From Pyrus communis (Eukaryota > Streptophyta > Magnoliopsida > Rosales > Rosaceae), in contig NC_084811.1 of assembly GCF_963583255.1 (NCBI RefSeq), positions 12,976,088 to 13,040,087 on the forward strand: DNA of 64,000 nt. The letters run 5' to 3'. The translations under genes were made by a program, and so were the position numbers. Of the stretch, positions 1-12,497 are shown in pieces. Below the pieces are notes generated by a model. It was not told the DNA's origin. It made no database searches and saw only the letters and a program-made list of their open reading frames with translations. Position 1 is the first letter of the stretch; each line of letters opens with the position of its first letter.

Positions 1-611
1 TCAGGTTTCTTGGTATTTTAATTGTCAAATCCATGTTTTGCTCCCAAATCATATTTTTTATAAAATTTGCACAAAACGCATTAAACTCAACAAACTACTA
101 TAAAACCATGACTAAATAATAGGCAAAAGAGGTATGAAATTTATGTAAAATCTCAACTAACATCCACGTTTCATTCTCTTACTATGTGGTTAATTTATTC
201 TCCAAAATGCCCTTACATTTGCTTGTGTTTAAGTAGGAAATAAAATGAGATGTATTTCCTTTTTTATTAGGACAATTTCTTTCAAGACAAGGTAGGATTC
301 CAAGTCTCGGTGGGAGAGTAACTCTTTTTTGTTCCTCACAAGGCTTTTAGATGGATAAAAGATAACCCTTGTAGAAAGTTTCACAAACCTTTACTTTTGA
401 ATTATTCAGGATTGCATGGAGAATTCATAGTGAGAAAAGTTTCCAAGTATGGAAATTTTCCATCCCTCTTCCTTCTTCTCTGCATGACTACGTGTTTGGG
501 ATGGTCATACCCTTTCTTATTCCTCTCGGCATTGGTGTGGAAAATGGCGCGCATGGATGTGCGTAAATTAGCGTAAGGGTACTGGCTCAACTAGGCCGTT
601 CTAGGGGAAAC
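1..611. other. AT-rich sequence, no gene seen
   Basis: No open frame with recognisable protein similarity and no clear repeat ends. A 62-codon minus-strand frame at 402-590 is short and of unremarkable composition, so I do not call it. Confidence 0.5.
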
Positions 612-740
612 TAGTTCATTTTTTTTTTTTTGAACAAACGTTATTTATCTACATTAAGAGGGTGAGGGAGGGCTAGGCCTCATAATGAGCTAATAATAAT
701 GCAATTCAAATTCTCACTAAGTGGCTACTAGTTTAGCTAC
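612..740 (-). repeat. SINE-like fragment (3' part)
   Basis: On the plus strand a T-rich run is followed by TTGAACAAACG, ACATTAAGA, GGCCTCATAATGAGCTA and AATGCAATTCAAATTC. The same series occurs at 31590-31730, where a tRNA-like B-box can be seen as well. I read this as the 3' part of a minus-strand copy of that family; the tRNA-like head is missing or too diverged here. Confidence 0.45.
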
Positions 741-780
741 TTGAATTTTTTTTTTCTCTTGTTCTAAATGAATCTAATAT

Positions 781-1937
781 TGTTTGGGCCCAAGATAACA
801 CTTTGGCCCGAGTCTGGAGTTGCTTTCGGTCCAATGAGTATCAAGAATATTCTCTGCCATGGGCCAAGCTCAATAGAGTTCGGCCGAGTCCTATCAAAAT
901 GTGATTTTCCGCCTGGATAAATTAAAGGTGAAATGTTCGAATCCTAATACAATAGGGATTATTTAGAGGCTAAAAGCTTCTAAATCAGAAAATATGCCAA
1001 AAGTCTAGGGTTGAATTTGAATGATTAAAGCGTTTGGTTTAAAATCCTATAGGAGTTAGGATTGGTCGAGGCCATATCAGATTGGGATGGAGAATTCTAG
1101 TCCGAGTAAAATTCTAGTTTGGGTATTGGGGTAATCACTGCTATAAATTGAGAGGGGGGTGCATCATTCAAACCCCTTCCATTTCAACGCACAATTGCCA
1201 TGTGCAAACAATCTCTCAAATACCTTGAGATTTTTATTCTCTTTTTTCCGCCAACAAATCTTCAGTTTGGATAGACAGTACTGTGAAGGCAACCGACAAC
1301 ATCTACAATTTGGATAAATAACACTAGAGCCGTAGAATCAACCAGCCGAGGAACACCTTTAGTTTGGATAAAAAACACTGCTTCGAGACCGACTAGTTAT
1401 CTATCAAAGTCTCGGTCAACGAGAATTTCTGAGTCCTTGTTGGAAGAGGTCATCTCATTAGTCTTCTCGGCAAAGTGAGGTGTTACCAGGCTTGGCGCAT
1501 TGAAAGCTGAGTTTATTTTATGATTGGATATTCGCAAGTACATTTTAGAATTCGGCATTCAGACGGTCGAACCACATTTACGATCAAAACACTTATCTCT
1601 TTTCAATATTTGTGTCTGTATAGTCTGGGGTACCAGTTCAGCGTACTTATATTATCACAAATATAATTACTGAGGCTGAACCTGGCTTTGACGATTTGTG
1701 AACTTCGAAGAACTAGTAGCCTTATCTTCAGGCTCTAGAACCCAAAGGCCGAGACAAGTTCCTTCCATGACCACAATCGCAAGATGTAGAAGTCAGCAGC
1801 GCGTCCAATGCCATATCTACATTCATTTTACACCCCCGACTGAGTTGGCACGCCCCACATTCAACCACATGACGTAGTTAGCTTATTAGCTATTTGGTTT
1901 GCACGCCACGTAGACTAAGTAGTTTTTAGGGTAAAAA
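781..1937 (+). mobile_element. Solo LTR, family A, with AATAT target duplication
   Basis: The unit begins TGTTTGGGCCCAA and is flanked by identical 5 bp AATAT at 776-780 and 1938-1942. It is homologous along most of its length to 17343-18416 in the opposite orientation; shared landmarks are CTCAAATACCTTGAG, CACAATCGCAAGATAG-like and TTAGCTTATTAG stretches. No primer site, coding region or second LTR lies next to it, so it is what remains after LTR-LTR recombination. The right terminus has decayed (GGTAAAAA where the other copy ends GAGTCAACA). Copia or gypsy assignment is not possible from the LTR alone. Confidence 0.85.
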
Positions 1938-1942
1938 AATAT

Positions 1943-2581
1943 CAATGTATGAATAGTCTTGTGTGCCCTTCTATTCATCTTTATTTGTCTTTAACATGAA
2001 TTTTGTGTCAAGGTACCTTTATATGAGCAGGGAGCTCCTTTCTCGAGGAAGGAAGATTTTCACCAAGTATGCCGAGGTTGAAGACAATCAAGGCTTTCGA
2101 GAAGTGGTTAGCCGGCAATGTTGCGGCTTGTGCGTAAAGTAGGTCGAAGATTATTCCTGCGATTTATCATGCGATAAATCAAGGAAGAGGAAGATCTCAT
2201 CCATTTTAGATCTCCTGTGGCTTCAACTTTTCAATAGTAGGTTGGTTAATGAGTGTTTTGTGCAATGGGATGTGCCTGCTCAGTGAGCCATTTCGATCAT
2301 AGACCCGCCTTCTTCTTTCTGGGTCAGCAAAGTGCGTAGGTCTGCTTCTGTGGCATGTCTAGGTAGTGCGCTGGCATATTGTCTGCAAGGCCCGTAGGCA
2401 CAGTGACTGACGTACTAAGGTAGGCACGAAACCCAAAACATTTCACAAAAACTAGCATAGTTAATCTCTCCAAAATTGCTATTAAGGGAAGCTAATGAGG
2501 TAGACTGAGAGCTATTGGACTTGCTTTGTGCATATGGCCATGGCTGGAGGTCCGGTGCGATTGAAGGGCAGATGAGATTAT
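1943..2581. other. Intergenic sequence, nothing recognised
   Basis: Mixed-composition DNA without an open frame of note. GC-richer patches around 2030-2400 hint at old coding or LTR material, but I cannot identify it. Confidence 0.4.
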
Positions 2582-2911
2582 GTCACGCCCTCCAAGGTAA
2601 CTCTGCGCCTAATGCACGAATAGAAATAATAAAATAATGACATAAACAAAATAAACAAAATACAAAGTTGAAAAATAAATTATCTTATACAAATAATCTA
2701 GAAACCCTACAAGTGTACAAAAATAAATAAAACTCTTATCTCCGCCATCTAACACAATCTCAACTCGTCTAGCTTTGTCATACTAAATAGTTTATCTGAA
2801 ACAATAAAAAGGTGAGGGATGAGTAACCCCTATCGCCCAGTGAGTAGAATATGTTATGTACTAGTCAAGCGATGTCGTTTTACACACACTAGAAAAAATC
2901 ATAACTATAGC
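2582..2911. repeat. Possible LTR fragment of another element
   Basis: The stretch begins ATGTCACGCCCTCC, resembling the TGTCACGCCC-type start of many plant gypsy LTRs, and contains GGTGAGGGATGAGTAACC and CCAGTGAGTAG, as in the transcribed parts of such LTRs. It is interrupted by the chromovirus at 2917. No second terminus is visible, so the call is weak. Confidence 0.25.
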
Positions 2912-2916
2912 AAAAG

Positions 2917-5072
2917 TGTAACATCCCATCCCAAAAATATCGAAAACTCACGTGTGAAATGACTACTTTGCCCCTAGTTAGTCTCTTTTACGTTTATTGG
3001 TTGTTTTGTGTGGTGTTGGCATGTGTTGGGCCACACACTCACACTGTCACTCTCCCTAACCCTCTGTCCCTTTCCCTGTCTCTCTCCCGAGTCCCCTTTT
3101 TCCTTCATCTTCCTTCTAAAACGTACGGACACACACCCAAAACCAAGCAAACACCCACAGATCGAGGGAACCAAGACCATAGTCGAGCTCGTGAGGCTGA
3201 GAGGAGTACAGCAGTGCCATTTTCAGGTAAGAAAACCACCATTTTCACGTCGATTTCACGAAGTCAGTTTTGAGGTACTATTCATGCAAACGTAAATCCT
3301 CACGTTTTAGGGAAAATGAAGCTTGTAGGTAGCTTGGTGAGGTCCCAAGGAGTCTCGGAGTAGTTCGTTTGAAGGAATTGGACATTGGAATCGCCGTGTT
3401 CGAAGTTGGCCGAAATTGGAGTGTGGTGACAGGTGAGATATCGTGATTTTTATCCCTTAAAAGTGGTATATTTATGTTCTCCTAGGTCTAAGCTTCATTT
3501 TAGTACAAAAATCGTGAAATTTGGGTGAAAAACGGACGAGATATCAACGTTTGAAGTTTTTCCAGTTTTCCGGCGCCGGCGACGGTGCCGGAGGTTCGCC
3601 GGGGAAGGAGACGGAATATTCCGTCAAGTCTGACGGAATATTCCTTACGGCGTCAGTTGACGCCGTCAGCGTGCCTGCGCGTGGCCGGCGCGTGTGGCTG
3701 TGCCTTGGCCGGCGCGTGGGGGCGCGTGCGGCGGTGGAAAATTTTTCTAAAATTTGGGTGTGATCCTAAGGTTGTGTAGAGCACATTGGTATATTCATTT
3801 GTCCAATTTGAGCAATGTATGAGAAGTTATTACGAGAAGTTGGTTATGTGTTTTAAAATTAACGTTTTTATAGTTGTTTCGCATATAGGTGATACGTATC
3901 CCGAGGACGAGCGTGGTCACTCGAGGCAGGGGGGCTACGACCCTTCCACATACCAGTGAGTGGGCTTTTGGTTTTCCGTATATACCTATATACTATATTT
4001 TTCCCAGAAATTGATTAAATGGTTATCAGTTATATGCCATGCATTACATTATCGTTAGTCATGCATCGTTGGTTGCATTAGTAGTTGCATATATATATAT
4101 ATATACATATGCATATTGGGTGCTGTGGACGCACAGGTAAGTGCTAGGTAAGTGTTATTCATGTTTATATTTCAGTAGTGGTTTGAGATGCTTAGAGAGC
4201 TCATAACCTGCACCCCCGGTGTTAGTGCTCCCGCCCAGAGTAGGGCACAGTCCTTCACGTGATGTTCACCTCCCGCACCACACGCTCAGCTTGGATCCAA
4301 GTTAGGTGCACAGTCCTGTCGTACAGACCACATTAGGTGGTTCCGACTCGTAGGTGACCCGCGATTATTCGCACAGACTTCACGTGATCGTAGCACTAAA
4401 GCGTATATATGTATTACACCCAGGCCTGTCGTACAGACCACTTTAGGTGGTTCCGACTCGTGGGCAGGTTCAGTTATTGAGTTTGAGATTTGAGCTCTAC
4501 ATGCAGCCGTACAGGTCACGTTAGGTGACTCCGGCTGCCAGATTATATGTTATTGTTATGATTTATACCTGAGCACTTGCATTTCATTATGAGATTTTGA
4601 CATGGCATATTCTTGAGCATGATTAGCATATCTATACATACGTATATATGTTTATTTTCTGGGAAGTATACAGGTTTTACGGCGAGGGGTTAGAATGTAT
4701 TTTCTAAATGGTTTTCGAAAAGCTTTGTTTTTGCCCACTCACGCTTTTGTTTTGCGCCCCTCCAGGTTCTAGTTGCTTAGCAGATTCGGTGGTTTCCCAG
4801 AGGGCTTTCCCGGCATTTCTGACAGACGCTCACCAACGTAGGGTCACCTTCGGGTGTACTATTGTCGAATCATTTTTCTTTGGACTGATGTAGACTTAAT
4901 GCTCTGAACTTAGCGTCTCACTTACGCTAGCACTTGTTTTTAGTACTTTGTATGCTAGTTTTTAATTATTCGTACTTTTTATATTACTATTTTATTAGCT
5001 TCCGCATGTGCACATGGTTACGTCACCTCTGTGTGACGGCCAGCACACCCTGATCTCGGTCGGGGTGTGTCA
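2917..5072 (+). repeat. 5' LTR of the chromovirus
   Basis: Begins TGTAACATCCC and ends GGTGTGTCA; about 2.16 kb. It carries GC-rich inverted motifs built on GGAATATTCC (3610-3665), a short AT run (4088-4105) and three hairpin-forming repeats at 4310-4535 (GACCACATTAGGTGGTTCC, its near copy with ACTTTAG, and GTCACGTTAGGTGAC). Compared with the 3' LTR it keeps an extra TCCTCACGTTTTAGGG near 3297 and lacks a block holding a third GGAATATTCC. Confidence 0.93.
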
Positions 5073-5075
5073 GTT

Positions 5076-5087
5076 TGGTATCAGAGC
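5076..5087 (+). promoter_or_regulatory. Primer binding site, initiator Met tRNA
   Basis: TGGTATCAGAGC lies three bases after the 5' LTR. It is the standard complement of the 3' end of plant initiator methionine tRNA used by many Ty3/gypsy elements to prime minus-strand DNA. Confidence 0.9.
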
Positions 5088-5151
5088 CTAGGTTTGGTAG
5101 TCCTGTGTCTTTGTGAGTATTCTAATGGTTTTGGTGTCTTCTGTCAGAATT

Positions 5152-8100
5152 ATGCTGCCTCGTCGGGAACCACGTCGCTCTGATGAGTCTAGTTTCCCCA
5201 ATATTGCTCAGTTGGGGGAAGCTATTGCTACCGCCATTCAGTCAGCGATCCGCCCTCCCCAGAAGACTCCTCAGGAGACTATGTACAATTTGAAATTGGA
5301 TAAGTTCGAAGGTAATGAGGGTCACGAGGGCGCAGAGCGATGGTTAGAGCACATAGAGAAGACTTTCCGTGTGTTGCACAATCAGCGGAACCTTCCTGTT
5401 GAGAGGTGGGTCGAGACGACCTCATGGTTTCTGGGTACGGAGTCTGCAGCTTGGTGGGAGCAGGAGCTTCGCCGTTTGACTCCAGTTGAGAGGACTGATT
5501 GGAACGTTTTCAAAGAGTTGTTCAAGAGGAGGTTTGTGCCCCCTGAGTACATTGATCGTAAGAAGCAGGAGTTCACCGAGCTGAGACAGCGGAAGATGAC
5601 GGCTAATGAGTACTATCGCAGGTTTACTGATTTGTCTCATTACCATCCTGACGTCGCTGGTAATCCGGCGGAGATGCTTCGTCGTTTCCGCCTAGGTACT
5701 AAGAAGAAGTGGCGTTCGATGGCGACTACTACCCACTGTGAGACTTACCAGGATTTCTACGAGATATTGTTGAGAATTGAGGATTCTAAGAACATGTCGA
5801 GCGAGAGTGAAGAAGAAGAAAAAGATGGCAATCAGAAGAAAGATGACAAGGGTAAAGGTCAAGCGTCGCTCGGGCCTCGTAGGACTCAGAACTTCAAGAG
5901 GGGTGGTGCTAGTTCGAGTTCTTCTAGTGGTGGATTCAGTGCCACTGGACAGGGACGAGGAGGTAGATTTTCTGGTGGTGCTCGAGGCCAGAGACAGGGT
6001 GATGGTGGTCGAGGCAGAGCTCCAGTTTGCCGCAGAGGTAACAACCGGCATTTCGGCGAGTGCAGGCGTGGCAGCAGTGGTTGCTTCACATGTAGGCAGA
6101 TGGGACATAGGGCTGCGAATTGTCCCCAGAGTCAGCAGCAGAAACCGCAGCAGACTTTCATGCCACCACCTGCACCGATCCAGCAGATTCAGGGTCCGAG
6201 TAGTTATGGCCAGGCAGGTCGAGATGGTGCCTACCACTACCAGGGTGATGCTGTCCCTTATGCTCCGGGACAGTATCAGTATCCCCAGGATCCCTATTCT
6301 CAGGGTGGTTATCCTCCGTATTCTGGCGGCTATATGCCGTATCCTCCAGCTTCAGTCGGTGGTTCTCAGTGGTACCAGGGAGGACAATATCAGCAGGGAG
6401 AGATTGCCACTAGTAGTGCACGGTCTTCGAGGCAGTCGGGTCAGCCCAGTCAAGGGCGTGGTACTCAGGGACGCGGTGGTCAGGCGAGCAGAGGTCGCGG
6501 CAGACGACAGCAGGGCCAGGGGCGTATTCACAATATTTCTCTGCAGGATGCTCAGAACAACCCGGACTTGATTATGGGTACGTTAAACATTCTTGGTTAT
6601 TTTGCTAGAGTCTTAATTGATTGCGGAGCTACACATTCTGTGATTTCTCATACATTTGCTCAAGTGACGCAACCTCGCCCCACACCTCTAGGGTACGATT
6701 TAGAGTTCGCTATGCCTAGAGGAGAGAGATGTATTGTAGATCGTGTGTACCCAGGATGTCCAGTGATAGTTGAGGGTGTTGTTTTGCCAGCCGATCTTAT
6801 CCCGTTAGATATTGTTGATTTTGATGTGATTCTGGGTACTGATTGGTTGCATTTCTATCGTGCCAATATTGATTGTTACGGGAAAATAGTTACATTTCAT
6901 CATCCTGGACTACCTGTGGTTACTTTTGTGGGTGAGCAGAGTGGGGTGAGACATGGCGTTATTTCGGCGTTGCGAGCGAAAAAGTTGTTGTCTAAAGGTT
7001 GCCAGGGGTACCTAGCTCATGTGGTGTTAGTTGAGGCCGTTCCTAGCAGAGTTGAGGATGTGAGGGTGGTCAGACACTTTCCCGATGTTTTCCCCGAGGA
7101 TTTACCTAGTTTACCACCAGATCGAGACATGGAGTTTACTATTGAGTTGCTTCCAGGTACTAATCCTATTTCTTTGACTCCTTATCGTATGGCTCCCGCG
7201 GAGTTAAGGGAATTGAAAGTTCAGTTGCAGGAATTAGTGGATAAGGGTTTCATTCAGCCTAGTACTTCGTCTTGGGGCGCTCCAGTATTGTTTGTGAGAA
7301 AGAAAGACGGAACTTTGAGGCTGTGTATTGACTATAGGCAATTGAATCGGGTGATGATTAAAAACCGTTATCCATTGCCTCGTATTGACGATTTGTTTGA
7401 TCAACTTCGAGGTGCTTGTGTATTCTCCAAGATTGATTTGAGGTCTGGATATTATCAGTTGAAGATTAGTCGGGATGACGTTTCTAGGACGGCATTCAGG
7501 ACTCGTTACGGTCATTACGAGTTTCTGGTTATGCCATTTGGGTTGACGAATGCACCAGCTGCTTTTATGGATTTAATGAACCGGGTGTTCCAGCCATATT
7601 TGGATAGATTTGTTACTGTTTTCATCGACGACATTCTGGTGTATTCTAAGTCGAAGGCGGAGCATGTTCGACATCTTACTTTGGTGTTGAAGAGGTTGAG
7701 GGAACACCAATTGTATGCTAAGTTTAGCAAGTGCCAGTTTTGGTTAGATCAAGTTGCGTTTTTGGGGCACGTCATTTCTGCTCAGGGTATTTTGGTTGAC
7801 CCTAAGAAGGTCGCAGTTGTGGAGAACTGGGAGCAACCGCGAACTGTCAATGAGGTGAAAAGTTTCCTTGGTTTGGCGGGGTATTATCGGCGTTTTGTCA
7901 AGGATTTCTCCGTAATTGCTTTACCACTGACGAGATTAACAAGGAAAGACGTTAAATTTGAGTGGGATGATAAGTGTGAGCAGAGTTTCCAGCAGTTGAA
8001 GCATTGTCTCACTCATGCACCTGTTTTAGCACTCCCGGACGATAGTGGTGATTTCAAGGTTTATAGTGATGCTTCGTTGAATGGTCTGGGATGTGTGTTG

Positions 8101-9969
8101 ATGCAGCATGGTAGGGTGATTGCTTATGCTTCACGGCAGTTGAAACCTTATGAGTTGAATTACCCTACATATGATTTAGGGTTGGCCGCTGTCATCTTTG
8201 CGTTGAAGTTGTGGAGACACTATCTTTATGGAGAGAAATGTAGGATCTTTACAGATCATAAGAGTCTTCAGTATCTTTTTACTCAGAAGGAACTTAATCT
8301 TCGTCAACGGAGGTGGATGGAGTTGCTCAGCGATTACAACTGCATGATTGATTATCACCCTGGTCGTGCAAATGTAGTGGCCGATGCACTTAGCAGGAAG
8401 TCTCAGGGCCGTATCAATGCGTTGTACGCTAGTCGTATTCCTCTTTTGGCGGACTTGCGTGCTACGGGAGTGAGGTTAGAAGCAGAAGATCGAGAAGTGG
8501 CGTTACTTGCTAATTTTCAAGTTAGGCCAATTTTAGTTGATCGGGTGCTTGAAGCTCAGGTAGCTGATAGGGAGACCCAAGAACTAATTCAAGCTCGAGA
8601 TCGAGGAAGGAGGAGAGACCTCAGAGTTCGTGATTCGGATGGCATGTTGATGCAAGAGGGTAGAATGTTCGTGCCTAATAATGTAGATTTGAAGAAAGAA
8701 ATTCTCGATGAAGCACATATTTCGGCTTACGCCATGCATCCAGGAGCTACTAAGATGTATCATACCATTCGACCATTTTATTATTGGCCGGGTATGAAGA
8801 GGGAGATAGATGAGTATGTGAGCAGGTGTGCTGTTTGTCAGCAGGTTAAAGCGGAAAGGAAGAAGCCGTTTGGGTTGTTGCAGCCGCTTCCCGTTCCAGA
8901 GTGGAAATGGGAAAATATCACTATGGATTTTGTGTACAAGCTACCGCGTACACATAATGGCTTTGACAGCATTTGGGTGATCGTTGACCGGCTCACTAAG
9001 TCGGCACATTTTATTCCAGTGAGAGAGAAGTATTCTTTGGGCCGCTTAGCGGAGTTGTTTATTTTGAAGATTGTGAAGTACCATGGTGTCCCTGTGAGTA
9101 TTGTCTCGGATCGTGATCCACGATTTACATCGAAGTTTTGGGTGGCTTTTCAGGAAGCTTTGGGCACGAGACTGCTTTACAGTACGGCGTATCATCCACA
9201 GACGGACGGACAGTCAGAGAGAACTATTCAGACTTTGGAGGATATGTTGTGAGCTTCGGTGTTACAGTTTGGTGATGCTTGGCACCAGCGGTTGGATTTG
9301 ATGGAATTTGCCTACAACAACAGCTTTCATTCGAGTATCGGCATGGCGCCATTTGAGGCATTGTATGGTAGATCTTGTTGCACACCGTTGTGTTGGTCAG
9401 AGGTTGGAGAAAGAGTTTTAGTGGGTCCGGAGATTGTTGAGGAGACTACTCAGAATGTTCAGGTAATTAAGTCTAACCTGAAAGCAGCCCAGGATAGGCA
9501 GAAGAGTTTAGCAGATCGACATGCTACGGACAGAGTGTATGAAGTCGGAGATTGGGTATTTCTGAAGCTTTCACCGTGGAGAGGAGTCGTGCGGTTTGGA
9601 AAGAAGGGTAAGTTGAGTCTCAGGTACATCGGACCATACATGGTCACAGAGTGAGTTGGTGAGGTAGCTTACAGGTTGGAGTTACCTCCGGAGTTGGCTA
9701 GAGTGCGTAACGTTTTTCACGTGTCTATGCTTCGACATTATGTTGCTGATCCGTCTCACGTGATACCTCCTCAACCGTTAGAGATTAATCCAGATTTGAC
9801 TTATGACGAGGAACCGGTGACGATCATTGATTGGAAAGAAAAAGTTCTGAGGAACAAGACGGTGAACTTAGTGAAAGTTTTGTGGAGGAATCATTCAGTC
9901 GAGGAAGCTACGTGGGAAACAGAAGATCGGATGAGGGATTTGTATCCTCGGTTGTTCTTTGACCACTAG
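5152..9969 (+). pseudogene. Chromovirus gag-pol with two in-frame stops
   Basis: One frame encodes the gag-pol polyprotein. I choose ATG 5152 (MLPRREPRR, the usual start in these elements); another in-frame ATG is at 5125. Order: gag capsid (5287-5790), acidic and Gly/Arg-rich linker, CCHC knuckle CX2CX4HX4C (6082-6123), aspartic protease around IDCGATHS (6616), reverse transcriptase with FIDD (7621-7632) in place of YVDD, RNase H (DAS at 8068 to about 8400), integrase zinc region (8715-8845), integrase core (MDF near 8926, SDRDP near 9107, TDGQSE near 9205), GPY/F-like part and a C-terminal chromodomain (about 9814-9960). TGA at 9250-9252 and 9652-9654 interrupt the integrase C-terminus; both sit where arginine is expected and fit CGA-to-TGA change. 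Protease has DCGA where DSGA or DTGA is usual. Confidence 0.93.
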
Positions 9970-9987
9970 GGGTTGTTATTTGGTTGT

Positions 9988-12151
9988 TGTGACATCCCGT
10001 CCCGAAAATATCGAAAACTCACGTGTGAAATGACTACTTTGCCCCTAGTTAGTTTCTTTTACGTTTATTGGTTGTTTTGTATGGTGTTGGCATGTGTTAG
10101 GCCACACACTCACACTGTCACTCTCCCTAACCCTCTGTCTCTTTCCCTGTCTCTCTCCCGAGTCCCCTTTTTCCTTCCTCTTCCTTCTAAAACGTACGGA
10201 CACACACCTAAAACCCAGCAAACACCCACAGATCGAGGGAACCAAGACCATAGTCGAGCTCGTGAGGCTGAGAGGAGTACAACAGTGCCATTTTCAAGTA
10301 AGAAAACCACCATTTTCACGTCGATTTCACGAAGTCAGTTTTGAGGTACTATTCATGCAAACGTAAAATGAAGCTTGTAGGTAGCTTGGTGAGGTCCCAA
10401 GGAGTCTCGGAGAAGTTTGTTTGAAGGAATTGGACGTTGGAATCGCCGTGTTTGAAGTTGGCCGGAATTGGAGTGTGGTGACAGGTGAGATCTCGTGATT
10501 TTTATCCCTTAAAAGTGGTATATTTATGTTCTCCTAGGTCTAAGCATCATTTTGGTACAAAAATCGTGAAATTTGGGTGAAAAACGGACGAGATATCAAC
10601 GTTTGAAGTTTTTCCAGTTTTCCGGCGCCGGCGACGGCGCCGGAGGTTCGCCGGGGAAGGAGACGGAATATTCCGTCAAGTCTGACGGAATATTCCTGAC
10701 GCCGTTAACGGAATCCGTTAGAACTAACGGAATATTCCTTACGGCGTCAGTTGACGCCGTCAGCGTGCCAGACACGTGCCTGCGCGTGGCCGGCGCGTGG
10801 GGGCGCGTGCGGCGGTGGAAATTTTTTCTAAAATTTGGGTGTGATCCTGAGGTTGTGTAGAGCACATTGGTATATTCATTTGTCCAATTTAAGCAATGTA
10901 TGAGAAGTTATTACGAGAAGTTGGTTATGTGCTTTAAAATTAACGTTTTTATAGTTGTTTCGCATATAGGTGATACGTATCCCGAGGACGAGCGTGGTCA
11001 CTCGAGGCAGGGGGGCTACGACCCTTCCACATACCAGTGAGTGGGCTTTTGGTTTTCCGTATATACCTATATACTATATTTTTCCCAGAAATTGATTAAA
11101 TGGTTATCAGTTATATGCCATGCATTACATTATCCTTAGTCATGCATCGTTAGTTGCATTAGTAGTTGCATATATATATATATACATATGCATATTGGGT
11201 GCTGTGGACGCACAGGTAAGTGCCAGGTAAGTGTTATTCATGTTTATATTTCAGTAGTGGTTTGAGATGCTTAGAGAGCTCATAACCTGCACCCCCGGTG
11301 TTAGTGCTCCCGCCTAGAGTAGGGCACAGTCCTTCACGTGATGTTCACCTCCCGCACCACACGCTCAGCTTGGATCCAAGTTAGGTGCACAGTCCTGTCG
11401 TACAGACCACATTAGGTGGTTCTGACTCGTAGGTGACCCGCGATTATTCACACAGCCTTCACGTGATCGTAGCACTAGAGCGTATATATGAATTACACCC
11501 AGGCCTGTCGTACAGACCACTTTAGGTGGTTCCGACTCGTGGGCAGGTTCAGTTATTGTGTTTGAGATTTGAGCTCTACATGCAGCCGTACAGGTCACGT
11601 TAGGTGACTCCGGCTGCCAGATTATATGTTATTGTTATGATTTATACCTGAGCACTTGCATTTCATTATGAGATTTTGACATGGCATATTCTTGAGCATG
11701 ATTAGCATATCTATACATACGTATATATGTTTATTTTCTGGGAAGTATACAGGTTTTACGGCGAGGGGTTAGAATGTATTTTCTAAATGGTTTTCGAAAA
11801 GCTTTGTTTTTGCCCACTCACGCTTTTGTTTTGCGCCCCTCCAGGTTCTAGTTGCTTAGCAGATTCGGTGGTTTCCCAGAGGGCTTTCCCGGCATTTCTG
11901 ACAGACGCTCACCAGCGTAGGGTCACCTTCGGGTGTACTATTGTCGAATCATTTTTCTTTGGACTGCTGTAGACTTAATGCTCTGAACTTAGCGTCTCAC
12001 TTATGCTAGCACTTGTTTTTAGTACTTTGTATGCTAGTTTTTAATTATTCGTACTTTTTATATTACTATTTTATTAGCTTCCGCACGTGCACATGGTTAC
12101 GTCACCTCCGTGTGACGGCCAGCACGCCCTGATCTCGGTCGGGGTGTGTCA
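9988..12151 (+). repeat. 3' LTR of the chromovirus
   Basis: Begins TGTGACATCCC and ends GGTGTGTCA, matching the 5' LTR throughout. A purine-rich CTAGGGG sits just after the gag-pol stop, about 15 bases upstream, and is the best polypurine-tract candidate. It holds an extra GACGCCGTTAACGG-type block near 10700 with a third GGAATATTCC, and lacks the GTGTGGCTGTGCCTTGG stretch found in the 5' copy. Confidence 0.93.
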
Positions 12152-12497
12152 AAAGTTTTAGCCACATAGTTCCATATCACATTATCCATTGAGTGTTTGT
12201 ACTTGGAGAAATTGAGCCTAACGTTAGGAAGGATGACTTTGCATGGGCTATTGAATCTTCACACTGGCATGCTATGTCTCCTTCTTGGAAAGGTGGTCTT
12301 GTCGTTGAGTACCTACTTGTAGTAATTGAAAGTAACATACGTGAAATAGGTAGTTTATCATCATAGTGATATCTCAGCCTAACAGTTAGTGGCGAAGGGC
12401 GTTTAATGAAAAAGGATTAACATAACAAAAGTTTAATGAAAAAATGGCAATAGACTTTTATTAATAATAAGAAAAAAAAAAAATAGGAGGTGGCACT

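Larger units (their letters stand above)
2917..12151 (+). mobile_element. Full-length Ty3/gypsy chromovirus
   Basis: A complete element: 5' LTR 2917-5072, initiator-Met primer site from 5076, one gag-pol frame to 9969, 3' LTR 9988-12151. The ends are TG..CA, and AAAG (AAAAG if the shared terminal A is counted) occurs at 2912-2916 and 12151-12155 as target duplication. A C-terminal chromodomain and single gag-pol frame place it among plant chromoviruses (Del/Tekay-like by overall look; lineage is inference). The two LTRs look about 98-99% alike by eye apart from indels near 3290, 3640 and 3690, indicating fairly recent insertion. Two in-frame TGA codons suggest this copy is no longer autonomous. 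Confidence 0.93.

Noticed and set aside
5692..6237. 181-codon minus-strand frame
   Set aside because: Antisense shadow of the gag linker region.
5777..6571. 264-codon open frame on the plus strand inside gag
   Set aside because: It overlaps the gag linker in another frame; its Arg/Val-rich content comes from the repetitive linker codons.
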